Below are positions 7,681-16,395 of a stretch of 36,211 nt of DNA, one piece after another. Below the pieces are notes generated by a model. The model saw only the letters and a list, made by a program, of their open reading frames with translations, searched no databases and was not told where the DNA came from. The stretch comes from Bacteroides sp. ET71 (GTDB lineage Bacteria; Bacteroidota; Bacteroidia; Bacteroidales; Bacteroidaceae), in contig NZ_JAMBLS010000029.1 in assembly GCF_023336905.1 (NCBI RefSeq), positions 1 to 36,211 of the forward strand, in the 5' to 3' direction. The position numbers were made by a program, and so were the translations under genes. Position 1 is the stretch's first letter. Each line of letters begins with the position of its first letter.

Positions 7681-8604
7681 TCACCGCAACCGCAACCGCG
7701 TCCCCACCTCGGGCACGTAGTCCTCGTCACACTTGTTCATCTTATACAGATTCTTCAGGCGGATACCAAACTTCTGCGAGATAGAGTGCATCGAATCCCC
7801 GTCGCGCACCACATACTCCTCATAAGGCTTCTGCGCCTTCTTGTTCTTCTTCTTCAGGTAAATGATGTCGCCCGCCTCCAGCGTATACTCCTTATGCAAG
7901 TCATTATACTTCACCAGCTTCTTCCAACTGATGTCGAACTCACCGCCCAACAGCCGGAACGTATCGCCGTCACGTGCCACCACATACACCAACCCGTTGG
8001 CCAAGTAAGTCTGGTGCGGATTGGCCAGCCACGGCTTCTTCTTCAACAGCTTGGCCCAACGGCGTGCCTCACGCTTGCTCATCCCCTTGCTGTCATACTT
8101 ATAAAGGTCATAATCCTCAATGATGGTGATAAGGCGGTTGGCATACGAAGGGTCGGTGGCATACCCCGCCTTCTTGAGCCCCTTGGCCCATCCCTTGTAA
8201 TCAGTTATCTTCAGCTTGAACAGGAACGCATAGCGGGGCCTCTCCCTCAGAAACTTGGAATGGTCCTCATACGAATCTTCAGCCTTCCGGTATGCACGGA
8301 AACACTCATCCTTGGCATCATCATCATGATAGACCTTCCGCCCCCTCCAACCATGACACTTGATGCCGAAATGATTGTTGCTCTTGCGCGCCAGCACACT
8401 ACGCCCGGCCCCACTCTCCAGCAGCCCCTGTGCCAAAGTAATGCTGGCAGGAATCTTGTATTTCTTCATCTGCTCCACCGCCAGCGGCGCATATGTCTTG
8501 ATATACTCGTTGTATGCCGAATTACGGCGTTGGGCATAACTCATGGCCGATACACATAGCATGCAAAGCAAGCATACGGCACCCATGCGAATAGTCTGTC
8601 TCAT
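7681..8604 (-). CDS. Secreted N-acetylglucosaminidase (GH73-like) with two LysM domains
   Basis: A cell-wall hydrolase predicted to cut peptidoglycan glycan strands in the periplasm. The start chosen is MRQTIRMGAVCLL (8604), because it begins a clean signal peptide ending near SYAQ. The longer frame would add a non-signal extension. The glucosaminidase domain spans roughly residues 35-175, with the likely catalytic Glu in LAQGLLESGAGRS and the family motif NNHFGIKC. Two LysM modules follow (VVARDGDTFRLLGGEF and VVRDGDSMHSISQKFGI), expected to bind glycan. It is divergent from cytidine deaminase. About 307 aa. Confidence 0.9.
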   Translation of the reverse strand: MRQTIRMGAVCLLCMLCVSAMSYAQRRNSAYNEYIKTYAPLAVEQMKKYKIPASITLAQGLLESGAGRSVLARKSNNHFGIKCHGWRGRKVYHDDDAKDECFRAYRKAEDSYEDHSKFLRERPRYAFLFKLKITDYKGWAKGLKKAGYATDPSYANRLITIIEDYDLYKYDSKGMSKREARRWAKLLKKKPWLANPHQTYLANGLVYVVARDGDTFRLLGGEFDISWKKLVKYNDLHKEYTLEAGDIIYLKKKNKKAQKPYEEYVVRDGDSMHSISQKFGIRLKNLYKMNKCDEDYVPEVGTRLRLR

Positions 8605-8786
8605 GAATGTAATATTTGAATCAGGCACAAAAGTCAGCAAAAGATTCGAGAAAAACAATCGTTTTTACTTATTTTCAACATCTGCCGCACTTATACCACA
8701 AACATGCCCCAGCCTTCAAACCACAGACTTCGGCCATTTTATTATTTATTAGGGCATATCCGTATAGAAATATGGCGCAAAATGCC

Positions 8787-8794
8787 TACTTTTG
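8787..8794 (+). promoter_or_regulatory. Bacteroidetes -7 box before cdd
   Basis: TACTTTTG fits the TAnnTTTG consensus and lies 50 bp before the cdd ATG. Its position argues against the longer in-frame start at 8616. No clear -33 element is seen. Confidence 0.55.
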
Positions 8795-8843
8795 GCCAGA
8801 CAAAAGAATACATTACAGAAACCATTCAATAAAACCTCGCCCC

Positions 8844-9326
8844 ATGAGAGAACAAAATATCCACATCTCCCTTCGCCTCTACCAAGAGGAAGAACTGAAT
8901 ACAGATGACCTCGAACTTTTGGAGGCCGCACGTCAAGCCACTTACCGCAGCTATACGCCCTATTCACATTTTTCCGTAGGGGCAGCCGCACGCCTGGCCA
9001 ATGGAACTATTGTGACTGGCAGCAACCAGGAAAACGCTGCCTATCCATCAGGACTTTGTGCCGAACGTACGGCACTTTTCTATGCCAATGCACAATACCC
9101 CGACCAGGCCATTGACACTTTGGCCATTGCCGCACGCAATGAACGCGGAGATTTTCTGTCTGCCCCCATCCCGCCTTGTGGAGCCTGCCGCCAGGTAATG
9201 CTAGAAACCGAACAACGTTTCCAACGCCCCATGCGTATCCTGCTTTTCGGTACAAAAGGAATTTATGAAGTAAAGGATGCCGGCAGCTTATTGCCTCTCT
9301 CTTTTGACGCATCTGCTATGAAATAA
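8844..9326 (+). CDS. cdd: Cytidine deaminase
   Basis: Hydrolytic deamination of cytidine and deoxycytidine to uridine and deoxyuridine in pyrimidine salvage; cytoplasmic. The protein is 160 aa from ATG 8844 (MREQNIHISLRLYQ). Zinc ligands and catalytic residues are visible: C72 and E74 in SGLCAERTA, then C112 and C115 in PCGACRQ. The substrate motif NQENAAYPSG precedes the first Cys. Three Cys ligands indicate the homotetrameric short type. The following asparaginase gene is 71 bp away with its own promoter. Confidence 0.95.
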   Translation: MREQNIHISLRLYQEEELNTDDLELLEAARQATYRSYTPYSHFSVGAAARLANGTIVTGSNQENAAYPSGLCAERTALFYANAQYPDQAIDTLAIAARNERGDFLSAPIPPCGACRQVMLETEQRFQRPMRILLFGTKGIYEVKDAGSLLPLSFDASAMK

Positions 9327-9360
9327 GCCCTCCATCATAGGGTATCTCACTATTTTTTCT

Positions 9361-9368
9361 TACTTTTG
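9361..9368 (+). promoter_or_regulatory. Bacteroidetes -7 box before asparaginase
   Basis: TACTTTTG matches TAnnTTTG and lies 29 bp before the ATG at 9398. No good -33 box is seen. Confidence 0.6.
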
Positions 9369-9397
9369 CGCCGAGAAAACAGGTAAAAGAAGAATTT

Positions 9398-10441
9398 ATG
9401 GCAAAAGACTACCCTTCCGTCCTGCTGATTTACACGGGCGGCACCATCGGCATGATTGAGAACCCAGAGACTGGTGCGTTGGAGAATTTCGACTTCGACC
9501 ACTTGCTTCGACATGTACCCGAGCTGAAGAGGTTCAACTACGACATCTCGTCCTATCAATTTGACCCGCCCATTGATTCTTCGGATATGGAACCGGAGTT
9601 GTGGGCCAAGATTGTTGGCATCATACATGACAATTATGATAAGTTCGACGGATTCGTCATTTTGCACGGCACGGACACCATGGCTTATACAGCCTCGGCC
9701 TTGAGCTTTATGCTGGAGAACTTAGGAAAGCCTGTTATCTTGACCGGGTCACAACTGCCCATAGGAACACTGCGTACGGATGGCAAGGAAAACCTCATTA
9801 CAGCCATAGAAATTGCAGCCGCGCGTCGTCCGGATGGTTCGCCAATGGTGCCGGAAGTGTGCATTTTCTTTGAAAACGAGCTGATGAGGGGGAATCGCAC
9901 AACAAAGATCAATGCCGAAAACTTCAATGCTTTCCGTTCATTTAATTATCCGTCATTAGCTAAAGCAGGTATTCACATTCGCTATAATGAACACCTGATC
10001 AGGCGCCCGGACCCTGCACGGCCGATGAAACCGCACTACCTGTTTGATACAAATGTGGTGATGCTGACGTTGTTTCCTGGAATACAAGAAAGTATCATCG
10101 ATTCAGTATTACACGTACCAAGTCTGAAAGCTGTGGTACTGAAAACATATGGTTCAGGAAATGCGCCCCAGAAAGAATGGTTCATCCGGCAACTGAAGGA
10201 GGCGACTGAACGTGGCATCATTATCGTCAACATCACGCAATGTCCCAGCGGAGCGGTGGAGATGAACCGTTATGAAACGGGGTTGCAACTGCTGCAGGCG
10301 GGCGTTATCAGCGGATATGACAGCACACCGGAGTGTGCGGTGACCAAGCTGATGTTCCTGTTGGGGCACGGTCTGTCATTGCCGGAAATGCGGCGGCTGA
10401 TGAATTCCGACCTGGCCGGGGAAATCACCAAAGACAGTTAG
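9398..10441 (+). CDS. ansA: Type I L-asparaginase (cytoplasmic)
   Basis: Hydrolyses L-asparagine to aspartate and ammonia. The protein is 347 aa with no signal peptide, consistent with the cytosolic type I (AnsA) class. The N-terminal nucleophile motif YTGGTIGM places T16 as the catalytic Thr. The second catalytic motif, HGTDTMAYTASAL, gives H90, T92 and D93. The C-terminal half carries the small asparaginase domain (VVLKTYGSGNAP, VNITQCPSGAV). It is monocistronic by appearance, with its own -7 box and a strong terminator at 10581. The related Glu-tRNA(Gln) amidotransferase GatD is less likely given the length. Confidence 0.93.
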   Translation: MAKDYPSVLLIYTGGTIGMIENPETGALENFDFDHLLRHVPELKRFNYDISSYQFDPPIDSSDMEPELWAKIVGIIHDNYDKFDGFVILHGTDTMAYTASALSFMLENLGKPVILTGSQLPIGTLRTDGKENLITAIEIAAARRPDGSPMVPEVCIFFENELMRGNRTTKINAENFNAFRSFNYPSLAKAGIHIRYNEHLIRRPDPARPMKPHYLFDTNVVMLTLFPGIQESIIDSVLHVPSLKAVVLKTYGSGNAPQKEWFIRQLKEATERGIIIVNITQCPSGAVEMNRYETGLQLLQAGVISGYDSTPECAVTKLMFLLGHGLSLPEMRRLMNSDLAGEITKDS

Positions 10442-10580
10442 TCAGGCTTGCCTCTCCCCCTGCCTATCCTTTTGTTGGCCCGCAGCCTGCGACTGTTCAA
10501 ACCTGTCTCCGACAGTTTCCGCCATGGGTAGCCGATACTGTCGGCAAAGAGCCACTGCATGCCCCCTCCAGATTGTCTTT

Positions 10581-10615
10581 CCCGAAGTGTCACTTCGGGA
10601 TGTTTTTCTTTTTGT
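10581..10615 (+). terminator. Rho-independent terminator after asparaginase
   Basis: A perfect 9-bp stem CCCGAAGTG-T-CACTTCGGG (10581-10599) is followed by ATGTTTTTCTTTTT. It lies 140 bp past the asparaginase stop. Confidence 0.85.
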
Positions 10616-10692
10616 AAATATCTTTAAATGTCAGCTCAGATGCAAGAGTTTAATCAGGTATTTCCTAATGTCCTCAGCATGAGCGTATTGAA

Positions 10693-10802
10693 ACTTAGCA
10701 CAAGTATCGGTAACACTTAGCACAAGTGTCAGTAATACTTAGCACAAGTGTCAGTGACACTTAGCACAGGTGTCGGCGACACTTAGCACAGGTGTCAGCC
10801 AC
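10693..10802. repeat. Tandem array, five 22-bp units with internal dyads
   Basis: Units begin at 10693, 10715, 10737, 10759 and 10781, each 22 bp, each with the form ACTTAGCACA then R-GTGTC and a GAC-type end. Neighbouring units create dyads across their junctions: GTGTC-AGT-GACAC between units 3 and 4, and GTGTC-GGC-GACAC between 4 and 5. Both stay symmetric although the centre bases differ. The array lies 80 bp past the asparaginase terminator, in a 630-bp gap before glgB. No coding use is supported. Confidence 0.85.
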
Positions 10803-10843
10803 CTTGCCCAAGGTCGTCGCCCGCCCGTATGGGATGTCAAGAT

Positions 10844-10990
10844 TTATTCAATGGCAGACATCCGGGCACCGCCGCCTGTCGGACCGCTGCCCCAAAGCGT
10901 GATGATGCAGGTGTACACCTTGCCTAGTGCGAGGTCCGGGCTGATGGCCGTGCGTTTTCCCAATACTTCAAATGATATTCTTTTGATTAA
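10844..10990 (-). pseudogene. Possible 3' fragment of a surface-protein gene
   Basis: The minus strand reads as an open stretch ending at TAA (10844-10846). The reading includes RTAISPDLALGKVYTC, IITLWGSGPTGG and GARMSAIE. The alternating beta-strand pattern with a 'G-K-x-Y-T' segment resembles the C-termini of Bacteroidales fimbrillin-like or other beta-sandwich surface lipoproteins. There is no start, signal peptide or body. The match is to a style rather than to a firmly recalled family, so confidence is low. Confidence 0.3.
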
Positions 10991-11017
10991 AGCTTGCAGA
11001 TTCTCAAATATTATGTT

Positions 11018-11025
11018 TAAATTTG
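11018..11025 (+). promoter_or_regulatory. Bacteroidetes -7 box before glgB
   Basis: TAAATTTG fits TAnnTTTG. A TTG lies at 10994-10996, 21 bp upstream, slightly long for the usual spacing. It is 47 bp before the glgB ATG. Confidence 0.5.
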
Positions 11026-11072
11026 GCAGATATTTCTGAAACAGACACCATCAAACTCTAAATGCATATGTT

Positions 11073-13082
11073 ATGGAAACATTGAACCTTATTAAAAATG
11101 ATTCTTGGCTAGAGCCATATTCAGAAGCTATCAACGGCCGTCACCAGCACGCTATTGACAAAGAAAAAGAACTGACAAATAATGGTAAAAAAAGCCTATC
11201 CGATTTTGCTACCGGTTATTTATATTTTGGATTACATCGTACAGCAACCGGATGGGTTTTCCGTGAATGGGCACCCAATGCTACACAAATTTTTCTTATT
11301 GGCACATTCAACGATTGGAAAGAACTAAAAAAATATAGCCTAAAGCGTAAAAGCAATGGGAATTGGGAAATTACCCTCCCCTTAAATGCCATAAACCACG
11401 GTGATTTATATAAATTAAAAATATACTGGGACGGAGGATGTGGTGAGCGTATTCCTGCATGGGCAACACGTGTGGTTCAGGATGAGCAAACTAAAATATT
11501 CAGTGCACAAGTTTGGAGTCCGGCAAAGCCATATAAGATGAAAAAACGCACTTTCAAACCTTTTACTGACCCTCTTTTGATATATGAATGTCACATCGGA
11601 ATGGCCCAACAAGAGGAAAAAGTTGGTACATATCGTGAATTTCAAGAAAAAGTATTGCCACGCATTGTGAAAGATGGTTATAATTGTATCCAAATCATGG
11701 CTATACAGGAACATCCCTATTATGGCAGTTTTGGCTATCATGTATCCAGTTTTTTTGCACCGTCATCACGCTTCGGCACTCCAGATGAGCTAAAAGAATT
11801 AATCGACACGGCCCATAAAATGGGACTGACAGTCATCATGGATATTGTTCACTCACATGCTGTAAAAAATGAAGTGGAAGGTTTAGGCAATTTTGCAGGA
11901 GATCCCAATCAATATTTCTATCCAGGCGATCGTCATGAACATCCTGCATGGGATTCTCTTTGTTTTGATTATGGCAAAAACGAAGTATTACACTTCTTAC
12001 TCTCAAATTGCAAATATTGGTTAGATGAATTTCATTTTGATGGTTTCCGTTTTGATGGTGTAACATCTATGCTATATTATAGTCATGGCCTAGGAGAAGC
12101 ATTTTGTAATTATAATGACTATTTCAATGGACATCAAGATGACAATGCCATTTGCTATTTGACCTTAGCCAACCGATTGATTCATGAAGTGAATCCGAAT
12201 GCTATTACCATTGCAGAAGAAGTATCTGGCATGCCTGGTTTAGCTGTAAAATTTGAAGATGGAGGCTATGGTTTCAACTATCGTATGGCTATGAATATCC
12301 CAGATTATTGGATTAAAACCATTAAAGAAAAGATAGATGAAGATTGGAAACCTTCAAGTATGTTTTGGGAAGTAACCAATCGACGTAGTGATGAGAAGAC
12401 CATTTCATATGTTGAAAGTCATGACCAGGCCTTAGTCGGAGACAAAACTATCATCTTCCGCTTGATAGACGCTGACATGTATTGGCACATGCAAAAGGGA
12501 GATGAGAATTATACAGTAAATAGAGGCATTGCTCTGCATAAAATGATAAGACTATTAACAGTTACAACCATCAATGGCGGATATCTAAACTTCATGGGCA
12601 ATGAGTTCGGACATCCAGAATGGATTGATTTCCCACGCGAAGGAAATGGATGGTCATACAAATATGCTCGTCGTCAATGGGATTTGGTAGATAACCAGAA
12701 TTTGGATTATCACTACTTAGGAGATTTTGATCAAGCGATGCTTCAAGTAGTAAAAAGTGTTCGTAAATTCCAAGGAACTCCTATTCAAGAGATTTGGCAT
12801 AATGATGGTGATCAGATTTTAGCTTATATGCGCAAAGATTTAATCTTTGTATTCAATTTCAACCCTAAACAATCATTCACTGATTATGGCTTTTTAGTAC
12901 CTGAAGGAGCTTACGAAGTCATATTAAATACAGACAGTCCAGCGTATGGTGGTAACGGATTGAATGATGATAGTGTGACGCATTTTACAATGCCTGATCC
13001 CTTGTATAAAAAAGACAAGAAAGGATGGATGAAACTGTATATCCCGGCACGTACGGCCATGGTTTTGCGTAAGAAAAAATAA
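11073..13082 (+). CDS. glgB: 1,4-alpha-glucan branching enzyme (GH13, eukaryotic-like type)
   Basis: Makes alpha-1,6 branches in glycogen by cutting and transferring alpha-1,4 chains; cytoplasmic. The protein is 669 aa. An N-terminal CBM48 domain (about 50-140, GWVFREWAPNATQIFLIGTFND) precedes the GH13 barrel. Catalytic residues are D328 (DGFRFDGVTSML), E382 (ITIAEEVSG) and the H450-D451 pair (VESHDQAL). The MLYYSHGLG stretch and overall length match the GH13_8 group that includes eukaryotic enzymes, as expected in Bacteroides. The gene is much more AT-rich, with A/T-ending codons, than the asparaginase or exporter genes. A hairpin terminator follows at 13091. Confidence 0.95.
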   Translation: METLNLIKNDSWLEPYSEAINGRHQHAIDKEKELTNNGKKSLSDFATGYLYFGLHRTATGWVFREWAPNATQIFLIGTFNDWKELKKYSLKRKSNGNWEITLPLNAINHGDLYKLKIYWDGGCGERIPAWATRVVQDEQTKIFSAQVWSPAKPYKMKKRTFKPFTDPLLIYECHIGMAQQEEKVGTYREFQEKVLPRIVKDGYNCIQIMAIQEHPYYGSFGYHVSSFFAPSSRFGTPDELKELIDTAHKMGLTVIMDIVHSHAVKNEVEGLGNFAGDPNQYFYPGDRHEHPAWDSLCFDYGKNEVLHFLLSNCKYWLDEFHFDGFRFDGVTSMLYYSHGLGEAFCNYNDYFNGHQDDNAICYLTLANRLIHEVNPNAITIAEEVSGMPGLAVKFEDGGYGFNYRMAMNIPDYWIKTIKEKIDEDWKPSSMFWEVTNRRSDEKTISYVESHDQALVGDKTIIFRLIDADMYWHMQKGDENYTVNRGIALHKMIRLLTVTTINGGYLNFMGNEFGHPEWIDFPREGNGWSYKYARRQWDLVDNQNLDYHYLGDFDQAMLQVVKSVRKFQGTPIQEIWHNDGDQILAYMRKDLIFVFNFNPKQSFTDYGFLVPEGAYEVILNTDSPAYGGNGLNDDSVTHFTMPDPLYKKDKKGWMKLYIPARTAMVLRKKK

Positions 13083-13090
13083 AGTCGATT

Positions 13091-13152
13091 AGAAGCAGAG
13101 GAAGTATATCAAATCAATAAAAGATAAAGATATTGTCCTCTGCTTCTTTTAT
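13091..13152 (+). terminator. Hairpin terminator after glgB
   Basis: AGAAGCAGAGGA (13091-13102) pairs perfectly with TCCTCTGCTTCT (13136-13147) across a 33-nt loop, and TTTTAT follows. The long loop is unusual but the 12-bp stem and T run fit termination. Confidence 0.6.
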
Positions 13153-13159
13153 ACTCTTT

Positions 13160-13598
13160 CGAAATCAACGCCGCGGAGCGCTGTCGCGCAACTGCACCGC
13201 TGGATTGTTCTCAATACGGAACTCCATGCGAGGTTGGAGGAACTTCATTTCAAACCCAGGCAGAGGGCACTTACTACGTTGCAACACGAGACTATATTGA
13301 GATTTCTGGGGGAGCCGTAAGAAATAAGGATGGTATTATTTATCGTCACATATTGGGAAACCATGCCTACCTTTGCGGAAAAACATCTAACATGAATAAA
13401 TTCAGGATACTCCGCTTTACCCGCTGGCAATTCTTCAAGAACAAGCTCGCCTACCGGATTGCTGAAGCTTATGAGCTTCACCGTATACACGAATAGATAT
13501 GCCGGCATATGCCAGGACAGCGGCAAGATTATTTGGCTGACCGCCTGTGCGGGCAAGCTGAAGTATGAAACGCCCTCGTATGTAGAGGAAGGAAGTTA
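13160..13598 (+). pseudogene. Frame-broken remnant of an unidentified gene
   Basis: Between glgB and the IS element the plus strand holds protein-like sequence in two overlapping frames. Frame A is open to TAG at 13494-13496 and includes YGTPCEVGGTSFQTQ, EGTYYVATRDYIEISGGAVR, NKDGIIYRHILGNHAYLCG and KLAYRIAEAYELHRIHE. A +1 frame continues with MSFTVYTNRYAGICQDSGK and IIWLTACAGKLKYETPSYVE to a stop at 13596-13598. No valid start with a signal peptide is visible. A beta-rich surface protein is possible, but I do not recognise the family. A 34-codon ORF starting at ATG 13392 is contained within it and is probably not a gene. Confidence 0.4.
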
Positions 13599-13783
13599 GC
13601 CCCCAATCTTTATATTGCAACCAGTAGGTACATAAGCACAAGTATTTGCTTCGAGCAAATCATCCTCTATAGCCTTTCGGAGTTGCTCATCGCTACCCCA
13701 ACGTACACTTTGGCTGTCCATGATGCCTGCACATGCTTCCGCTTGCTGTCCATTTTTACACGAACTTTTTCCCGTAAATAATT
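13596..13783 (-). pseudogene. Fragment of an IS5/IS1182-like transposase
   Basis: The minus strand, ending at a stop (13596-13598), reads CKNGQQAEACAG, IMDSQSVRWGSDEQ and LRKAIEDDLLEANTCAYVPT. The IMDSQSVRWG piece matches the '[IL]DSQSV+' motif around the first catalytic Asp of IS5-superfamily transposases common in Bacteroides. The sequence after it does not look like the expected continuation (GxKxxGRKRH), so the fragment may be joined to other DNA. It is cut on the upstream side by the IS982 element. Confidence 0.4.
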
Positions 13784-13784
13784 A

Positions 13785-14816
13785 ACGTGAGTTTGATATA
13801 AGGAATAAAATTATTCGTTTGATAATTAGGAACATAGCGATAAAAGCATTAAATTTATAGTGTCAAGTTATAACATTTAAGCGATTACCACTATGTTCTC
13901 AGAGGATAAAGTTACGGAGATTTATTGTATGGCGGATGATTTTTGCAAAGAATTTGCCAAAGTACAGGAAAAATACATGGTTGAAGCCAAGAATCATAAA
14001 CATCGGAACAAGCCGAACCGGATGAGCGATGCGGAAATCATGGTCATCCTGATCCTGTTCCACTCGGGAGGTTTCCGATGTTTCAAGCATTATTACAAGG
14101 AATATGTCTGCAAGCATCTGCCCCACCTCTTCCCCAGCCGTGTGTCCTACAACCGTTTTGTGGAACTGGAGAAAGAAGTCCTGTTGCAACTTACCGTCTT
14201 CATCAAGGAGGTCTTGCTGGGCACTTGTACCGGTATCAGCTTTGTGGATTCCACACCGCTGCGTGTATGCCGGAGACAACGCATATTGATCCATAAAACC
14301 TTTGAGGGGCTTGCGGAACGTGGAAAATGCTCCATGGGATGGTTCTTCGGCTTCAAACTGCATTTGATTATCAATGACAAAGGGGAAATCCTTAACTTTA
14401 TGTTTACACCCGGAAATGTGGATGACCGTGAGCCGTTGAAACAAACCAGGTTCTTGAAAAATATAAAGGGCAAGCTCTGTGCGGACAAAGGGTACATCGG
14501 TCAGGCACTATTTGAGAATCTTTTCACGGGCGGCATACAACTGATAACCAAAGTGAAGAACAACATGAAAAATTCCCTGATGAGCGTAGCGGACAGAATC
14601 CTGCTGAGAAAACGCGCTTTGATAGAAACGGTCAATGATGAGTTGAAGAATATCGCACAGATTGAACACTCCAGACACCGTTCCTTCAATAACTTCATTG
14701 CCAATTCTCTATCTGCCATAGCAGCATACTGTTTCTTTGAAAAGAAGCCCGCCATTGACCTGTGTTTTGTCAAAGACGGGCAACTTACTATGTTTTGAAT
14801 TATATCGAACTCACGT
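13785..14816 (+). mobile_element. IS982-family insertion sequence (complete copy)
   Basis: A 1032-bp element with terminal inverted repeats: the left end ACGTGAGTTTGATATAA (13785-13801) matches the reverse complement of the right end, ACGTGAGTTCGATATAA (14800-14816), with one mismatch. It contains one transposase gene on the plus strand. The length, single ORF and AC-starting termini fit IS982. No clear target duplication is seen; the flanks read AATAATTA and AATATTAA. The right end is 15 bp from the stop codon of the convergent GH51 gene. A second copy starts at 36010. Confidence 0.88.
13893..14798 (+). CDS. IS982-family transposase
   Basis: A DDE transposase, 301 aa, starting MFSEDKVTEIYCMADDF 108 bp inside the element. 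The first catalytic Asp is in FVDSTPLRVC (about residue 117), the second probably in LCADKGYIG (about 196), and the Glu in ALIETVNDELKN (about 249). KCSMGWFFGFKLHLIINDKG between the first two is characteristic of IS982 proteins. The frame is intact with no internal stop, so the copy may be active. Confidence 0.92.
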   Translation: MFSEDKVTEIYCMADDFCKEFAKVQEKYMVEAKNHKHRNKPNRMSDAEIMVILILFHSGGFRCFKHYYKEYVCKHLPHLFPSRVSYNRFVELEKEVLLQLTVFIKEVLLGTCTGISFVDSTPLRVCRRQRILIHKTFEGLAERGKCSMGWFFGFKLHLIINDKGEILNFMFTPGNVDDREPLKQTRFLKNIKGKLCADKGYIGQALFENLFTGGIQLITKVKNNMKNSLMSVADRILLRKRALIETVNDELKNIAQIEHSRHRSFNNFIANSLSAIAAYCFFEKKPAIDLCFVKDGQLTMF

Positions 14817-14831
14817 AATATTAAGTTGAGC

Positions 14832-16382
14832 TTATTTCAAAGTTAAGGTTACAATGGATTTGGCGGGTAGTGTTACCCGTAATATACCCTTATTTATCTG
14901 AGCTTCGTTGAAGGTGTTGGGTTGAACTTTGTCAGGGTGGTCGAAGGTGTTGTGGTCACTGATATCAGCAGATGTCAAAATCTCGCCGCTGACGTGTTTT
15001 GCTTTTAGGCTGCCCAGAGGAATTTCTATTTCACACGATTGTTTTAAGTCGATGTTGGCTAATGAAAGATGTACACAACCTTGCTTGTCGCGCGAGGCTG
15101 TAGCACTGAGAGTGGGAATGATGCGGTCATCGCGCACGATGCGCCGTTTGCATTGGATGTCTAGCGGCAGGAAGGTAGCATCTTGGTGTACTTTGTACAT
15201 TTTGAATACGTAGTATGTCGGCGTCAATACCATCTGGTCTTCGCGGGTGAGAATCATTGATTGCAATACGTTGGCAATCTGTGCAATGTTCGCCATGCGT
15301 ATGCGATCGGTGTATTTGTGGAAAACATTCAATGTAAGTGCTGCTACGAATGCGTCACGCATCGTGTTCTGTTGGAACAAATGTCCGGGGATAGTACCTG
15401 GTTCTTGCTCCCACCATGTGCCCCATTCGTCTACCATTAGGCCTACGTTTTTGTCTGGGTCATAGTGGTTCATGATATCGATGTGACGCTGTAAAACCTT
15501 TTCTATTTCAAGGCATTTACCTAATGTCCAATAATAGTCATCTTCGGTGAATTGTGTGGCCGATCCTTTCTTATTCCAGTCCATTGCAGTGTAATAGTGC
15601 AGCGAAAGCCCATTCATGCGTGTGCCTACGTTTTTCATCAGTACTTCTGTCCAGTTATAGTCATAGTCGCTGGCTCCACTGGCAATCTTGAAGAGCTCGT
15701 TTCCATTGTAGTTTCGGCAATAAGTGGAATACCTCCGGTAGAGGTCTGCATAATATTCTGGTCTCATGCTGCCACCGCATCCCCAGCATTCATTGCCTAC
15801 TCCGAAGAAATGCACTTTCCACGGCTTTTCTCTTCCGTTCTGTTTGCGTAGCTTGGCCATGGGGCCATCCTGTGCGGTCATGTATTCTATCCACTTGGCC
15901 ATTTCTTCTACTGAACCGCTTCCTACATTGCCGCTGACATAGGGCTCACAGTTCAGCAGCTCGCAGAGGTTGAGAAACTCATGTGTACCAAAGCTGTTGT
16001 CTTCTACTGTTCCTCCCCAGTTGTTGTTGACCATACGTGGGCGTTGTTCGCGAGGGCCAATGCCATCCATCCAGTGATATTCGTCGGCAAAGCAGCCTCC
16101 GGGCCATCGTAAATTGGGAATGGACAGTGCTTTCAGAGCCTCCAGTACGTCATTCCGGTATCCCTGTGTGTTCGGTATGGATGAATTTTCTCCTACCCAA
16201 AGTCCTCCGTAGATGCAAGTGCCCAGGTGTTCGGCAAATTGACCGTAAATGTGTCGGCTGATAATGTTCTTTCCTTGATCGGGATGCAATGTGATGGATA
16301 TTTTCTCTTGGGCTGTCATTATCATCGGCGTGAAAGCCAAGGCTGTTAAAACGCATGCTTTAAAGTTCCTTTTGTTTATCAT
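14832..16382 (-). CDS. Alpha-L-arabinofuranosidase, GH51, secreted
   Basis: Removes terminal alpha-L-arabinofuranosyl residues from arabinan or arabinoxylan. The protein is 516 aa with a signal peptide ([23 protein letters not shown]), so it is periplasmic or surface-located. The catalytic acid/base is E198 in [10 protein letters not shown] and the nucleophile is E319 in [30 protein letters not shown] (about 90-109) is the family's conserved stretch, and a C-terminal beta domain follows. It stands alone here: no SusC/D pair is adjacent, so it is not in an obvious complete PUL within the window. The IS982 copy lies 15 bp beyond its stop and may have replaced its terminator. Confidence 0.94.
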   Translation of the reverse strand: MINKRNFKACVLTALAFTPMIMTAQEKISITLHPDQGKNIISRHIYGQFAEHLGTCIYGGLWVGENSSIPNTQGYRNDVLEALKALSIPNLRWPGGCFADEYHWMDGIGPREQRPRMVNNNWGGTVEDNSFGTHEFLNLCELLNCEPYVSGNVGSGSVEEMAKWIEYMTAQDGPMAKLRKQNGREKPWKVHFFGVGNECWGCGGSMRPEYYADLYRRYSTYCRNYNGNELFKIASGASDYDYNWTEVLMKNVGTRMNGLSLHYYTAMDWNKKGSATQFTEDDYYWTLGKCLEIEKVLQRHIDIMNHYDPDKNVGLMVDEWGTWWEQEPGTIPGHLFQQNTMRDAFVAALTLNVFHKYTDRIRMANIAQIANVLQSMILTREDQMVLTPTYYVFKMYKVHQDATFLPLDIQCKRRIVRDDRIIPTLSATASRDKQGCVHLSLANIDLKQSCEIEIPLGSLKAKHVSGEILTSADISDHNTFDHPDKVQPNTFNEAQINKGILRVTLPAKSIVTLTLK

Positions 16383-16395
16383 AATCTTATTTATT

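Noticed and set aside
8616-8843. A 76-residue N-terminal extension of cytidine deaminase
   Set aside because: A -7 box lies at 8787-8794 inside the extension, the residues resemble no family, and the start at 8844 gives the standard enzyme length.
13392-13496. A 34-codon ORF starting MNKFRILRFTRWQFF as a separate small gene
   Set aside because: The same frame is open and protein-like well upstream of this ATG, so it is more likely the tail of a broken gene than a new start.
13777-14825. A target-site duplication flanking the IS982 copy
   Set aside because: The flanks AATAATTA and AATATTAA are both AT-rich and only loosely alike. No exact duplication of defensible length is present.
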